A stretch of DNA of 64,000 nt from MTP4 sp052056915 (GCF_052056915.1 NZ_CP195119.1:3348001-3412000), one strand, 5' to 3'. Counted from the first letter of the stretch, positions 19,293 to 28,939 are shown. Translations and numbers: made by a program. Notes: a model not told the origin generated them from the sequence alone.

Positions 19293-20585
19293 ATGTTATT
19301 CAAAAAATTGTCAGACGTTTCAAAAGCTGAAATGCAGGGACTGCTCTCCCGGGAATCCGGGCTTGCAGACGTGGGGGAAACCGTTTCGGCCGTGCTTGCG
19401 GATGTGCGTGAAAAGGGAGATGCAGCAGTCCGGGAATATACAAAGAAGTTTGATAAGGTTGATTTTACGGATTTTGAGGTCAGTGAAGAGGAATTCGAAG
19501 AAGCGATTTCCGGAATCGATGCGGAGCTCCTGGAGCACCTCAAAACCGCAGCTTCAAATATCAAAGCTTTCCACGAAGCCCAGCTCCCCGAGAAGACCTG
19601 GTTCATGGAACTCAAACCCGGGGTCGTGCTGGGACAAAAAGCTACTCCCCTTGAAAGCGTGGGGGCCTATGCTCCCGGAGGCAGGGCTTCCTATCCTTCT
19701 ACAGTGCTCATGACCGTGATCCCCGCCCGGGTTGCAGGTGTTGAGCAGGTGATTGTATGTACTCCTCCGAGGTCTGACGGTTCGGTACACCCCCTTACCC
19801 TGGCAGCGGCAAAGGTCGCAGGGGCGGACAGGGTCTTCAAGCTCGGCGGCGTGCAGGCCGTAGGGGCAATGGCTTACGGGACGGAGAGCGTTCCGAAGGT
19901 TGACAAGATTGTGGGTCCGGGGAATGTCTTTGTGACGGCTGCCAAGATGCAGGTCAGGGACGTTGCCGAAATCGACTTCCCGGCAGGCCCGAGTGAGGTG
20001 TTGATTATTGCGGATGAGTCTGCAGATGCTGTAATGGTAGCTTCGGACATCATCGCCCAGGCAGAACATGACCCGAATGCTGTTTCCGTGCTGGTCACGA
20101 CCTCCGAAGCCCTGGCAAAAGCCGTAAGCGAAGAAGTAAGGGTTCAGGCCAAGCAGACCGCAAGGGGTGAAATCGTGAAAGTTTCCCTGGAGAATGCTGC
20201 AATCCTTACGGAGAGCTCCCTGGAAAAGTGCATCGACTTCAGCAATAAATTCGCTCCCGAACACCTTGAAATAATCGTTTCGGATGAGGATTTCGTGCTT
20301 GACAGGATCAAAAATGCCGGATCCATTTTCGTCGGAGCCTATGCCCCTGTTCCTGTGGGGGACTATGCATCCGGTACCAATCACGTGCTTCCTACTGCCG
20401 GTTATGCCCGGGTCTATTCCGGACTGAACATAAATCACTTCATGAAATATTCTACCATCCAGAAAATCAGTAAGAGTGGGCTTGAAAGCCTAAAAGAATC
20501 TGTAATCGCGCTGGCCGAGGAAGAAGGCTTAAAGGCACACGCCGATGCTATAAGGGCGCGGTTCGGCTGGAAACCTTCTAAATAA
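19293..20585 (+). CDS. hisD: Histidinol dehydrogenase HisD
   Basis: HisD catalyses the last two oxidations of histidine synthesis using NAD and a zinc ion. The 430-aa protein is full length, with GPGNVFVTAAK, the zinc-site segment QAEHDPNA, KFAPEHLE and GTNHVLPT visible. The frame also offers ATGs at 19260 and 19284. The ATG at 19293 gives the usual MLFKKLSDV beginning and has GAGATGATC just upstream. It is isolated from other his genes, as is common in Methanosarcina. Confidence 0.93.
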   Translation: MLFKKLSDVSKAEMQGLLSRESGLADVGETVSAVLADVREKGDAAVREYTKKFDKVDFTDFEVSEEEFEEAISGIDAELLEHLKTAASNIKAFHEAQLPEKTWFMELKPGVVLGQKATPLESVGAYAPGGRASYPSTVLMTVIPARVAGVEQVIVCTPPRSDGSVHPLTLAAAKVAGADRVFKLGGVQAVGAMAYGTESVPKVDKIVGPGNVFVTAAKMQVRDVAEIDFPAGPSEVLIIADESADAVMVASDIIAQAEHDPNAVSVLVTTSEALAKAVSEEVRVQAKQTARGEIVKVSLENAAILTESSLEKCIDFSNKFAPEHLEIIVSDEDFVLDRIKNAGSIFVGAYAPVPVGDYASGTNHVLPTAGYARVYSGLNINHFMKYSTIQKISKSGLESLKESVIALAEEEGLKAHADAIRARFGWKPSK

Positions 20586-20603
20586 TGTGTATGCCATTCG
20601 ATA

Positions 20604-20613
20604 CTTATATAAA
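20604..20613 (+). promoter_or_regulatory. TATA-like promoter of the first DUF1699-type gene
   Basis: CTTATATAAA lies 58 nt before the ATG at 20672, giving a predicted leader of about 30-35 nt that includes the conserved GTGGGGATTAG segment shared with the paralogue at 22198. Confidence 0.5.
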
Positions 20614-20671
20614 ATGTAAACGCATAAGAAAATTTGCTATTTTAAATAAATGAGGAGTAGTGGGGATTAGT

Positions 20672-21079
20672 ATGAAAATTAGAGTGGTTAGTTCACGGGA
20701 GGAAATTCCTACCCTGAATCCTAATGAAAAAGTTGTACACCTTGCATTCAGACCCTCGAACAGGGATGTCTTCGTGCTTGCGGAGACATGTCCGAAAATT
20801 GAAGCAATCCAGCTTCCGAAATCGTATCGTCGAACAGTCTCAAAATCTATTGAGATGTTCCTGGAAATGCAGAAAATTAACCTCCTCGAAGGGGACGTTT
20901 GGGGACACAGGAAGGACATAAACGAGTACTACAACGTATCCCAGAACGTACTGGAGAAGATCCAGGAATTAAAGGCGGACCGTGTATCCAACGATATGAT
21001 TGCTGAAAAACTTTCGAGAGAAAGCAAGTTGAACACCGATATGATCATGTACATCTTAAACCAGAAGAATGTGGCTTGA
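20672..21079 (+). CDS. DUF1699-like protein, paralogue A
   Basis: A 135-aa protein of a family that appears restricted mainly to Methanosarcina-type archaea, with no established function. It starts MKIRVVSS, contains HLAFRPSNRDVFVLAETCPK, and a central MFLEMQKINLLEGDVWGHRK segment. The C-terminal 40 residues look helical. An upstream GTG at 20660 is in frame, but the GTGGGGATTAG-ATG arrangement is conserved at the paralogue, so the ATG is chosen. Paralogue B at 22198 has the same length. Confidence 0.75.
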   Translation: MKIRVVSSREEIPTLNPNEKVVHLAFRPSNRDVFVLAETCPKIEAIQLPKSYRRTVSKSIEMFLEMQKINLLEGDVWGHRKDINEYYNVSQNVLEKIQELKADRVSNDMIAEKLSRESKLNTDMIMYILNQKNVA

Positions 21080-21282
21080 GCTACCCTTCTGTTCAGGTAT
21101 TTTTCGGTTGAGGTGATAATTTTTTTCTTTGCATCTGAAAAGGGGCTTGTAGAAAGGTATGGGTCCGGGTTTTTGCATCCGGGGGGGTTTGAAGAGTTTT
21201 TCAGGGCAATCCGGGATATTTCGTTCTTAATAGTAATCTCTAATAGGTAATCCTGTAAACAGGTCGTACTTGCGGACAGATC

Positions 21283-21350
21283 GCATCAGTAAAGTTGCAG
21301 CGGTATATTTGCATCAGTAGAGTTGCATCAGTAGAGTTGCATCAGAGCTG
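21283..21350. repeat. 14-nt tandem repeat GCATCAGTAGAGTT
   Basis: Two perfect units (21311-21324 and 21325-21338) plus degenerate ones on either side lie in the 1.1-kb gap between the two DUF1699-type genes. No gene is recognised in this gap, although a TATA-like AGTATAAAAAC is seen at about 21460-21472. Confidence 0.7.
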
Positions 21351-21663
21351 CACAGGCATACGGATTGTAATTTCTGCGTGAGATTTTTTTTCCGCATTCA
21401 GGATTTCCTAATTAGGACGTTTCATCCTTGTCTATGGGATATTTTTTTCTGTCCCCTATCAAGTATAAAAACCGGTTTCCATATCCCTATTTAATTAATC
21501 CGCTTTGATCCACGTTGTTCCATCTTGATTCATCCTTATTTATGAATGCCCTGGTTTGTCTAAGTGTAATTATATGCAGTGAGTTTATGCATCGGTGAGT
21601 TCATTCGTCGTGGGTTCATAGTAAAACCTTCATTTTTAGGGCACTTCCGACCTCAGTAAAAAA

Positions 21664-21864
21664 TCTGATTTGGGAGGTCTGATTTGGAAGATCTGATTTG
21701 GAAGATCTGATTTGGAAGATCTGATTGAGAATGAAATCTGATTGAGAATGAAATCTGATTGAGAATGAAATCTGATTGAGAATGAAATCTGATTGAGAAT
21801 GAGGTCTGATTTGGAAGATCTGATTTGGGAGGTCTGATTGAGGGTGAAATCTGATTGAGAATGG
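21664..21864. repeat. Compound minisatellite with alternating 14- and 17-nt units
   Basis: Two related units, TCTGATTTGGAAGA (A, 14 nt) and TCTGATTGAGAATGAAA (B, 17 nt), are arranged as four A, five B, two A and two B. Both share the TCTGATT head, so the array probably expanded by unequal exchange between units. It is non-coding and ends about 330 nt before the second DUF1699-type gene. Confidence 0.9.
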
Positions 21865-22197
21865 GCTCTATTTATCAGGATATTTTAAGAAGAGCAGGTG
21901 CTATATTTCCGGTTCTTTCTGTGGGCTGGAGTTTCCTGATTCTCCGCCGGGGGCATTTTTAGAACTTTCTTTTTATAATTATCTCTACTTTCTAATAAAT
22001 GTTTTAACTTTGGAACACTCAATTTCAATTGGGATTTTGAAGTATTTCACTTCTTCCTTCTTTTAATGCTTTTTTTCTCAAATAACATGGGGTAAGTTGA
22101 ATGAATTTCACGATAAATTATGGAAAATTATTTAAGCTTGGTTATCCAATTAATTTTATTAGTCTTTGATTTAATCGAAGATATGTGGGGGATTAGA

Positions 22198-22605
22198 ATG
22201 AAAATCAGAGTTGTCAGCTCAAGAGATGAGATCATCTCATTGAACCCTAACGAGAGGGTAGTCCATCTAGCGTTCAGGCCTTCAAACAAGGACATTTTCC
22301 TGCTTGTAGAGACCTGCCCGAAACTCGAGGTCGTCCAGCTTCCCAGGTCCTACAAACGGACTATTTCGAAATCAATCGAAATGTTTCTGGAAATGCAGAA
22401 AGTCCAATTAATGGAAGGCGATGTCTGGGGGCACAGGAAGGACATAAATGAATATTACACCGTACCCTCTTCCGTAATCGAGAAAATAAAGGACATGAAG
22501 GGCGAAGGGGTTCCTGCCGAAGAGGTGGCAGAAAAGGTAGCAAAAGAAAGCAAGCTGAACTCGAAGATGGTGATGTATATACTGAACCTGAAGCAGATAG
22601 AGTAA
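22198..22605 (+). CDS. DUF1699-like protein, paralogue B
   Basis: This 135-aa protein is closely similar to the protein at 20672 over its whole length (shared HLAFRPSN, SKSIEMFLEMQK, EGDVWGHRKDINEYY). Divergence is concentrated in the C-terminal helical segment. The ATG at 22198 is preceded by GTGGGGGATTAGA, nearly identical to the leader of paralogue A. The function is unknown. Two conserved copies with a conserved leader suggest selection on both. Confidence 0.75.
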   Translation: MKIRVVSSRDEIISLNPNERVVHLAFRPSNKDIFLLVETCPKLEVVQLPRSYKRTISKSIEMFLEMQKVQLMEGDVWGHRKDINEYYTVPSSVIEKIKDMKGEGVPAEEVAEKVAKESKLNSKMVMYILNLKQIE

Positions 22606-22713
22606 GCGGCTTTTTCTGACTTTTTACTTGATTTTAAAAATGGAAATTCATGGGGCAGAAGCCTGTTTAGCTTTGCCCCGATTTCAAAAATCCCTTTTAT
22701 CGGCCTGCCTTCT

Positions 22714-22765
22714 TTTTACAGATTGCTTTTACAGATTGCTTTTACAGATTGCTTTTACAGATTGC
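22714..22765. repeat. 13-nt tandem repeat, four copies
   Basis: Four perfect copies of TTTTACAGATTGC lie between the convergent ends of the DUF1699-type gene and trpB2. Confidence 0.9.
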
Positions 22766-22797
22766 TTTTATATTTCGTCTCTCTTCTTACGAGCCGT

Positions 22798-24096
22798 TTA
22801 TTCCATTTCGCCGTTGAAGTATTTGTCATAGGAGGCCATGTCAAAGTGCCCGTGTCCGCTCAGGTTGAAGAGGATTGTTTTCTCTTCCCCGGTCTGCTTG
22901 CACTTGAGAGCTTCGTCGATTGCACAGCGTATGGCATGAGAAGATTCCGGAGCCGGCACAATTCCTTCCGTGCGGGCAAACTGGACTGCAGCTTCGAACA
23001 CGGTCTTCTGCCCGTAGGAAACTGCGTCAATTAAACCTTCGGCGTGGAGTTTGCTTACGATCGGGGAATCCCCGTGGTAGCGAAGTCCCCCGGCATGGAT
23101 GGCGGGCGGGACATGGGTGTGCCCGAGGGTGTACATCTTGAGCAGCGGGGTCATTTCAGCCGTGTCCCCGAAGTCATACCTGTATTCTCCTTTCGTAAGG
23201 GTGGGACAGGACGTGGGTTCCACTGCAATCACTTTTGCATCGTGTTTGCCTTCAAGCTTGTCTTTTACGTACTCAAGAGCGATGCCCCCCAGGTTACTTC
23301 CCCCGCCGCAACAGCCGATTACAATGTCAGGGTACGTTTCCACCTTGGCAAGCTGCTTTTTACTCTCTTCCCCGATAATGGTCTGGTGCAGTACCACATG
23401 GTTCAGGACGCTTCCGAGGGAATATTTAGTGTTCTCATTAAGTGCGGCATCTTCCACGGCTTCACTTATGGCAATTCCCAGGGTTCCCGGAGTATCGGGC
23501 TGTTCTTTCAGGACCCACCTCCCAAATTCCGTGTCCGGGCTCGGGGAAGGGACTACGTTTCCGCCCCATAGGGTCATGAGGGATTTCCGGTAGGGTTTCT
23601 GGTAGAAACTGGAACGGACCATGTAGACTTTGCACTCGATATCGAAATAGTTACAGGCAAGGGACAGAGCACTTCCCCACTGCCCGGCTCCTGTTTCGGT
23701 GGTTATCCTTTCCGTGCCCTCTTTCATGTTGTAATAAGTCTGGGCAATGGATGTGTTAGTCTTGTGGCTGCCTGCCGGGCTTACCCCTTCATATTTGTAA
23801 TAGATCTTCGCAGGGGTCTTGAGGATCTTTTCAAGCTGGTGGGCCCTGTAAAGAGGGCTTGGCCTCCAGAGCCTGTATATTTCAAGGACCTCTTTGGGGA
23901 TGTCGATGTACCTGTCACTGCTCATCTCCTGCCTGATAAGCTCTTTTGGAAAAATAGGTTCCAGGGCCTCGGGACTCATCACTTCCCTTGTTTTTGGATC
24001 AAGAGGGGGTTCCAGAGGGGTGGGGAGGTCGGGAAGAACGTTATACCACCTTTTTGGCATTTCGTTCTCGTCAAGGATTATTTTTGTCTGTTCCAT
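22798..24096 (-). CDS. trpB2: Tryptophan synthase beta chain, TrpB2 type
   Basis: A 432-aa PLP enzyme of the TrpB2 class, which is longer than TrpB1 and often found outside trp operons. The PLP-lysine motif SPAGSHKTNTS is at about 106-116, the GCCGGGSNLGG phosphate loop near 250, and the N-terminal extension and C-terminal FNLSGHGHFD are typical of TrpB2. TrpB2 condenses serine with indole, perhaps to salvage indole. The gene is transcribed alone, toward the DUF1699-type gene. Confidence 0.93.
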   Translation of the reverse strand: MEQTKIILDENEMPKRWYNVLPDLPTPLEPPLDPKTREVMSPEALEPIFPKELIRQEMSSDRYIDIPKEVLEIYRLWRPSPLYRAHQLEKILKTPAKIYYKYEGVSPAGSHKTNTSIAQTYYNMKEGTERITTETGAGQWGSALSLACNYFDIECKVYMVRSSFYQKPYRKSLMTLWGGNVVPSPSPDTEFGRWVLKEQPDTPGTLGIAISEAVEDAALNENTKYSLGSVLNHVVLHQTIIGEESKKQLAKVETYPDIVIGCCGGGSNLGGIALEYVKDKLEGKHDAKVIAVEPTSCPTLTKGEYRYDFGDTAEMTPLLKMYTLGHTHVPPAIHAGGLRYHGDSPIVSKLHAEGLIDAVSYGQKTVFEAAVQFARTEGIVPAPESSHAIRCAIDEALKCKQTGEEKTILFNLSGHGHFDMASYDKYFNGEME

Positions 24097-24349
24097 GTTA
24101 TCCCTTTTCTGTATATGCGTGAATGGCTACTTTTTTGTACAGGTTTGTACTTTGCCGTATTTAATTGTTACCTCATCGGCAGACGTGGTGTATATCATAT
24201 ACATCTATACTTTGTTAAGAGCGGAGTTTTTTTCTTCCGGTAAAAGCGGCAACTCCTGGATTTTGGGTCCATAATTTGTAGAATTGAATGAAGAACTGCA
24301 GGATCGAAAATCTGTAGGATATTGAAAATGCCAAATAGAATCTAATATT

Positions 24350-24386
24350 GGAAATAAAACCGAATGCAGGAATAAAACCGAATGCA
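24350..24386. repeat. Short tandem repeat upstream of trpB2
   Basis: Two copies of GGAATAAAACCGAATGCA (the first with one extra A) occur in the AT-rich, otherwise featureless gap between trpB2 and thiD-thiN. Confidence 0.6.
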
Positions 24387-24490
24387 GAAATAAAAAATGG
24401 ATTCCGATAATAAAGAATTCTGATACTAAAATGTTGAAAACGGGTGTTGAAAATGGAGGTGTGGAAATAAGAAAGCCTGCATGAGGCTTT

Positions 24491-25837
24491 TTATTCCAAG
24501 CTGCCGGCAAGTTTCACCGCAAGTTTTGCAACTTCCGTGGCGCTAGTACCTAGCAGGCGGACCATGGGTTCTTTTCCTGCGCCGCCTTCATCATAAATCA
24601 TGTCAGGTACGCTCTCGTAAACCCTTATTGCCTCGGCCGTGCCCCAGTCCATGGAGCTTACGTTTTCAGGTTCTTTTTCCCTGTCAAAGGAAGAAACCGT
24701 AAGTCCTATTTCCCTGCAGGCGGCAAGGACTTTTTCGGAGTACCTGATGTTTACGGCTGCCCTGATCCGGGGGTCGTAGCGTAGGGCGGCGAGAATGATC
24801 CTTGCAACGTGCCGGCTTGCCCCGAAGTCCACGCAGCCTACGGGCATTGCCCTGTTCCTGTGCCTTACTATCCTGCCCTCCACGGCAGCGACGTCCTCGC
24901 AGGCTTCAGCGCCGGGAATACCCATCCCTATGTTGCAGCCTACCTCGGCGACTAGTTTTGCAAAATCGGGGCTCTCAGTAAGGATGGAGGCTGCAGCTTT
25001 CACGTCCCTGAGGACCCGGTAGCGCTCCATTTCTTCCAGGGTCTTGCCTATGGGGTTTATGGGGTTCACCCCCCTGCCTGCGGGAATGCTCTTCAGGATT
25101 GCCTGTACCACAAACTTTTTTGCTTCCCATGTGGCTGTTTCCAGGCTTTCTCCCCTGGCAAGGTATGCGGTCATTGCTGAAGAGTAGGTGCAGCCCGAGC
25201 CGTGAGTCCCTCCTTTGACAAAGTCCCCTGGAACCCGGGTGAAGGTGCCGCTGTCTGCTTCATAGAGCAGGTCTGTTGCGTCCAGGTGCCCTCCGGTAAC
25301 GACCACTGCTTCGGCTCCCAGGTCCGCGATTTTTCTTGCCGCCGCCTTTGCATCTTCCGGGGTTTTGACGGGGATCCCGGCAATTGCGCCTGCTTCGGCG
25401 GCGTTCGGGGTCGTGACTTTGCAGAGGGGGAGTAGTTCTTCGATAAGGGTGGATAGGGCTTCTTTTCGGAGGAGGTCGCCTCCGGCTTCGGCAGCCATTA
25501 CAGGGTCGATTACAAGGGAAAGCCCGTGCTTTTTTACCCCTGCCGCAACCTCCCTGATGATCCCGGAAGAGGCGAGCATACCCGTCTTTACCCACCGGAC
25601 ATCCATATCCGTACAGACCGCTTCGATCTGGGCGGAAACGGCGGTTGGGGCCAGGTCAAAGGCATTGAGGACTCCTGTGGTGTTCTGGGCCGTGACCGAG
25701 GTAATGGCGCAGGTCCCGTGCACCCCGAGGGCTGCAAAGGTCTTGAGGTCAGCAGCGATCCCGGCTCCTCCTCCGGAGTCCGAACCTGCGATCGTCATTA
25801 CAATGGGCTTTTCTGGTGTGGCGGGCTTTCCTGTCAT
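24491..25837 (-). CDS. Fused HMP(-P) kinase ThiD and thiamine-phosphate synthase ThiN
   Basis: Residues about 1-265 form ThiD, which phosphorylates hydroxymethylpyrimidine twice: TIAGSDSGGGAGIAADLK at 15-32, TPNAAEAG and GTHGSGCTYSSA are visible. Residues about 270-448 form the ThiN domain, the archaeal replacement for ThiE that joins HMP-PP and THZ-P (NIGMGIPGA, RVxVG-type core and MVRLLGTSATEVA near the end). The fusion is standard in euryarchaea. AGAGGATT before the ATG is a good ribosome binding site. Confidence 0.92.
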   Translation of the reverse strand: MTGKPATPEKPIVMTIAGSDSGGGAGIAADLKTFAALGVHGTCAITSVTAQNTTGVLNAFDLAPTAVSAQIEAVCTDMDVRWVKTGMLASSGIIREVAAGVKKHGLSLVIDPVMAAEAGGDLLRKEALSTLIEELLPLCKVTTPNAAEAGAIAGIPVKTPEDAKAAARKIADLGAEAVVVTGGHLDATDLLYEADSGTFTRVPGDFVKGGTHGSGCTYSSAMTAYLARGESLETATWEAKKFVVQAILKSIPAGRGVNPINPIGKTLEEMERYRVLRDVKAAASILTESPDFAKLVAEVGCNIGMGIPGAEACEDVAAVEGRIVRHRNRAMPVGCVDFGASRHVARIILAALRYDPRIRAAVNIRYSEKVLAACREIGLTVSSFDREKEPENVSSMDWGTAEAIRVYESVPDMIYDEGGAGKEPMVRLLGTSATEVAKLAVKLAGSLE

Positions 25838-25969
25838 TCTAATCCTCTTGTTTTTTGGTTTGGTGGCTTTTGGATCTGTTTCTCCGGGGAGAGCTTTTGG
25901 GCATATTTATTTTCGAGTTTGTTTATTTCATTAACGTTCTTATTTGTGAGCATGTTTCTTTGTGCACGC

Positions 25970-26049
25970 TTATTCGTGAACACTTTTATTCGTGAACATT
26001 TTTATTCGTAAACGCTTTTATTCGTGAACGTTTTTATTTATGAATGGGT
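25970..26049. repeat. 16-nt tandem repeat, five copies
   Basis: Five units of the TTATTCGTGAACACTT type lie in the divergent intergenic region between thiD-thiN (minus) and the LSm gene (plus), on the thiD-thiN side. The LSm promoter is probably the TTTATATTGATATAG stretch starting at 26211. Confidence 0.8.
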
Positions 26050-26265
26050 ATTTGTGAGAGTATTTACTTTATGCGAATGTTTCTGCTTCCTTTAAATAGA
26101 TGCTTTTAATAAGAGTATTCCGCTTCGATAGTTTTATATATTGTATTTACAACTTTGATGCAGGCAATCTAGCATTTAGAATAGCGATTGGTTTAAGTCT
26201 GGATTAACTATTTATATTGATATAGATAATGAGTCGATTTATAATATTTGTAGGGGATTTTAAGG

Positions 26266-26484
26266 ATGGCAAACCGACCTCTGGATATTTTAAACAATGC
26301 ACTGGATACACCTGTAATCGTTCGATTGAAAGGCGCACGTGAGTTTAGAGGTGAACTTAAAGGATATGATATTCACATGAACCTCGTGCTTGATAACGCT
26401 GAAGAATTACGTGACGGAGAAATCGTCAGCAAGTTTAGCAGTGTTGTCATTCGAGGAGACAACGTAGTATACGTATCTCCGTAA
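26266..26484 (+). CDS. Sm-like archaeal protein (LSm/SmAP1)
   Basis: A 72-aa Sm-fold RNA-binding protein. Sm1 and Sm2 motifs are visible: GYDIHMNLVLDNAEE and VVIRGDNVVYVSP. It would form a heptameric ring that binds U-rich RNA. As in other euryarchaea the next gene is rpl37e, which suggests cotranscription. GGGGAT lies close to the start. Confidence 0.93.
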   Translation: MANRPLDILNNALDTPVIVRLKGAREFRGELKGYDIHMNLVLDNAEELRDGEIVSKFSSVVIRGDNVVYVSP

Positions 26485-26634
26485 TCTATATCAAGCACTT
26501 AATCTATTAACGTTCAACTTTGCGAGCATTGGATTTTTAAAAACGAGCCGCAAAAAAAATCCGGAATAACGAAATCGCTTCGAACAATCAGATGTTACTT
26601 TAAAATATGTTGATTTTTATCAGGAGATTTAGGA

Positions 26635-26805
26635 ATGAGTAAAGGTACTGCATCAATGGGAAAAAAGCAGAAACACACGCATGTCAAATGCAGGAGATGC
26701 GGCAGTGTATCTTATAATGTGCATACAAAACAGTGTACCTCATGTGGTTTTGGAAAAACGCCCCGCATGAGAAGCTATAAGTGGAAGGCAAAGTGCAAGT
26801 ATTGA
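26635..26805 (+). CDS. rpl37e: 50S ribosomal protein L37e
   Basis: A 56-aa zinc-ribbon ribosomal protein starting MSKGTASMGKKQKHTHVKCR. The zinc ligands are CRRC and CTSC, followed by the basic tail KTPRMRSYKWKAKCKY. It follows LSm by 150 nt in the conserved archaeal LSm-L37e arrangement. AGGAGATTTAGGA precedes the ATG. The length matches the family. Confidence 0.95.
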   Translation: MSKGTASMGKKQKHTHVKCRRCGSVSYNVHTKQCTSCGFGKTPRMRSYKWKAKCKY

Positions 26806-26854
26806 ACCTGACTACCCCACTTTTACTATTTTTTACCTGAACCGGAGGTTCATA

Positions 26855-28270
26855 TTGAAAGAAGAATGCGGGGTTGCAGGTATTATTCTCCCCGAGAGCA
26901 AGCCTCAATCCAGTACCGTCGCATTCAAGCTTTACTATGCTCTCTATGCTCTCCAACACAGGGGGCAGGAATCCACGGGTATAGTGGTGTACGACGGTGC
27001 GGTTCCCCATTCCATCAAGGGCATGGGACTTGTGCCGGATGTTTATACGAAGGAATCCCTAAAGCACCTGTCAGGGCGCGTGGGTATCGGGCACGTCCGA
27101 TATTCCACTACCGGCGGGTCAAAGATTGAAAACTGTCAGCCCTTCGTCCTTAATTTCAAAGGCGGGACAATCGCCATTGCTCATAACGGGAACCTGGTCA
27201 ACGCCAGGAACCTCAAGGATGAGCTGGAATCTGAGGGCAGGATTTTCGTCAGTGATTCCGATACCGAACTCATCGGGCATCTCCTCGTGAAGGAACTGAT
27301 AAGGCACGGACCCGTTGAATCGATTCGGAATGTAATGCGCAGGCTTGTGGGCTCTTATTCCCTGGCGATCCAGCTTGACGGCGTCCTGTACGCTGTCAGG
27401 GACCCCTTCGGCTTCAAACCCCTTTGTTTCGGGGAAGTTGACGGCGGGTATGCGATTGCCTCGGAAAGCGTAGCTCTGGACACCCTTAATGGCACCCTTA
27501 CCCGGGATGTCAGGCCAGGGGAAATCGTCGTCTTTACGGAAGATGGCTTCGAAAGCCACCAGGTTTCAAATGAACCTCATCCTGCACACTGCGTTTTCGA
27601 GTTTATCTACTTTGCAAGACCTGACTCTATCATCGACGGAAAACTTGTTTACAAGATCCGGGAAAACATAGGCAGGGAACTCGCAAGAGAGCACCCGGTT
27701 GACGCGGATATCATTTCTCCCGTCCCTGACTCGGGAATTACGTCCGCAATCGGTTATTCCCGGGAATCCGGAATCGAATACCTGGAAGGCCTGATGAAGA
27801 ACCGCTACATAGGCCGTACCTTCATCCTGCCGGGCCAGGAAATGCGTGAAACCGCAGTCAGGCTCAAGATGAATGCTATCCAGGAAAACGTCAAAGGCAA
27901 GAAAGTGGTCCTGGTGGACGACAGCATTGTCCGGGGCACGACCTCGCGGCGCATCATCGATATGGTCCGGAAAGTCGGGGCATCCGAAGTGCACGCACGG
28001 ATAGGAAGCCCCGCGATTATAGCCCCCTGCTACCTTGGAATTGACATGGCGACCCGGCAGGAGCTGATCGCCTCGTACAAGACCGTAAAAGAGGTTGAGG
28101 GCCTGATCAACTCGGACTCCTTGGGATACCTGAGTATCGATGGGCTTATGCGGGCTCTGGGCTGCAATAGAAATGACATGTGTGTTGGCTGTCTAACCGG
28201 CGAATATCCTGTGGAAATCCCCGGGGAAATGTGCAGGAAGAAACAGCTGCATCTGGACGATTTTGAATAA
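26855..28270 (+). CDS. purF: Amidophosphoribosyltransferase PurF
   Basis: PurF makes phosphoribosylamine from PRPP and glutamine, the first committed purine step. The 471-aa protein has an N-terminal glutaminase domain whose nucleophile is Cys5 (after a short MKEE propeptide), and a PRT domain with the PRPP loop VVLVDDSIVRGTT. Cysteines in the C-terminal MCVGCLTGEYPV suggest a structural Fe-S cluster as in Bacillus-type enzymes. The start is TTG with an ideal GGAGGT six nt upstream. Confidence 0.95.
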   Translation: MKEECGVAGIILPESKPQSSTVAFKLYYALYALQHRGQESTGIVVYDGAVPHSIKGMGLVPDVYTKESLKHLSGRVGIGHVRYSTTGGSKIENCQPFVLNFKGGTIAIAHNGNLVNARNLKDELESEGRIFVSDSDTELIGHLLVKELIRHGPVESIRNVMRRLVGSYSLAIQLDGVLYAVRDPFGFKPLCFGEVDGGYAIASESVALDTLNGTLTRDVRPGEIVVFTEDGFESHQVSNEPHPAHCVFEFIYFARPDSIIDGKLVYKIRENIGRELAREHPVDADIISPVPDSGITSAIGYSRESGIEYLEGLMKNRYIGRTFILPGQEMRETAVRLKMNAIQENVKGKKVVLVDDSIVRGTTSRRIIDMVRKVGASEVHARIGSPAIIAPCYLGIDMATRQELIASYKTVKEVEGLINSDSLGYLSIDGLMRALGCNRNDMCVGCLTGEYPVEIPGEMCRKKQLHLDDFE

Positions 28271-28274
28271 AGGG

Positions 28275-28326
28275 GAAAGTTCCTTCCAGACGTGATCGTA
28301 ACAATCCGTCCGGAACTTTCTTTTCT
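28275..28326 (+). terminator. Hairpin terminator after purF
   Basis: GAAAGTTCC at 28275-28283 pairs perfectly with GGAACTTTC at 28312-28320, with an inner GACG/CGTC pairing, followed by TTTTCTT. Confidence 0.7.
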
Positions 28327-28342
28327 TAAATTCTTTTGGTTT

Positions 28343-28387
28343 TTTTCAGTTCTTTTGTTTTCAGTTCTTTTGTTTTCAGTTCTTTTG
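28343..28387. repeat. 15-nt tandem repeat, three copies
   Basis: Three perfect TTTTCAGTTCTTTTG units with degenerate continuation to about 28420, between convergent purF and yjbQ. Confidence 0.85.
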
Positions 28388-28480
28388 TTTTCGGTTTTTG
28401 TTTTCAGTTTTTGATTTCTCTTTCAATCTTTCTTTTTAGTTTCTATTTTTCTAACTCGTTTGCTGTCTGATGGTTTTCGC

Positions 28481-28879
28481 TTATTTGCTACTTAACAGCG
28501 TCACGTTCACGGTCCTGTTCCTCGGCCCGTCCATTTCGGCAAAAAAGATGCTCTGCCAGGTCCCGAGTTCCAGGTTCCCTTCCGTTATGGGCAGGGCTTC
28601 GCTTGCTCCTAGCAGCACGGCTTTCAGGTGTGCATCCCCGTTGTTGTCGATCCTGTCATGCCGGTACCCTGCCCCCTCGGGCACGAGCCTGTTCAGGAGT
28701 TCAAGGATGTCTTCCCTGAGTCCACTTTCGTTTTCATTGACTATTATCCCGGCTGTAGTGTGCCGGGTGCTCAGGATACACGCGCCCTGTTCTATTCCGC
28801 TTTTCCTGACTCCCTCCCTGACTTCGGCAGTGATGTCTATTAATTCGATGCGGTTCTCGGTCTTTACATTGAGTTTCAA
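28481..28879 (-). CDS. YjbQ/UPF0047 family protein
   Basis: A 132-aa protein of the YjbQ family, whose members show weak thiamine-phosphate synthase activity; the physiological role is uncertain. The signature motifs STRHTTAGIIVNE (37-49), HDRIDNNGDAHLKA and LGTWQSIFFAEMDGPRNR are present with the conserved histidines. The start is TTG at 28879, with GGGGACAGGAT just upstream. The gene lies 2.6 kb from thiD-thiN but not in an operon with it. Confidence 0.9.
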   Translation of the reverse strand: MKLNVKTENRIELIDITAEVREGVRKSGIEQGACILSTRHTTAGIIVNENESGLREDILELLNRLVPEGAGYRHDRIDNNGDAHLKAVLLGASEALPITEGNLELGTWQSIFFAEMDGPRNRTVNVTLLSSK

Positions 28880-28939
28880 AATCCTGTCCCCTGTCTTTCT
28901 GATCCTTTATATTCCGAATCCAAATATTTGGACTCCAGG

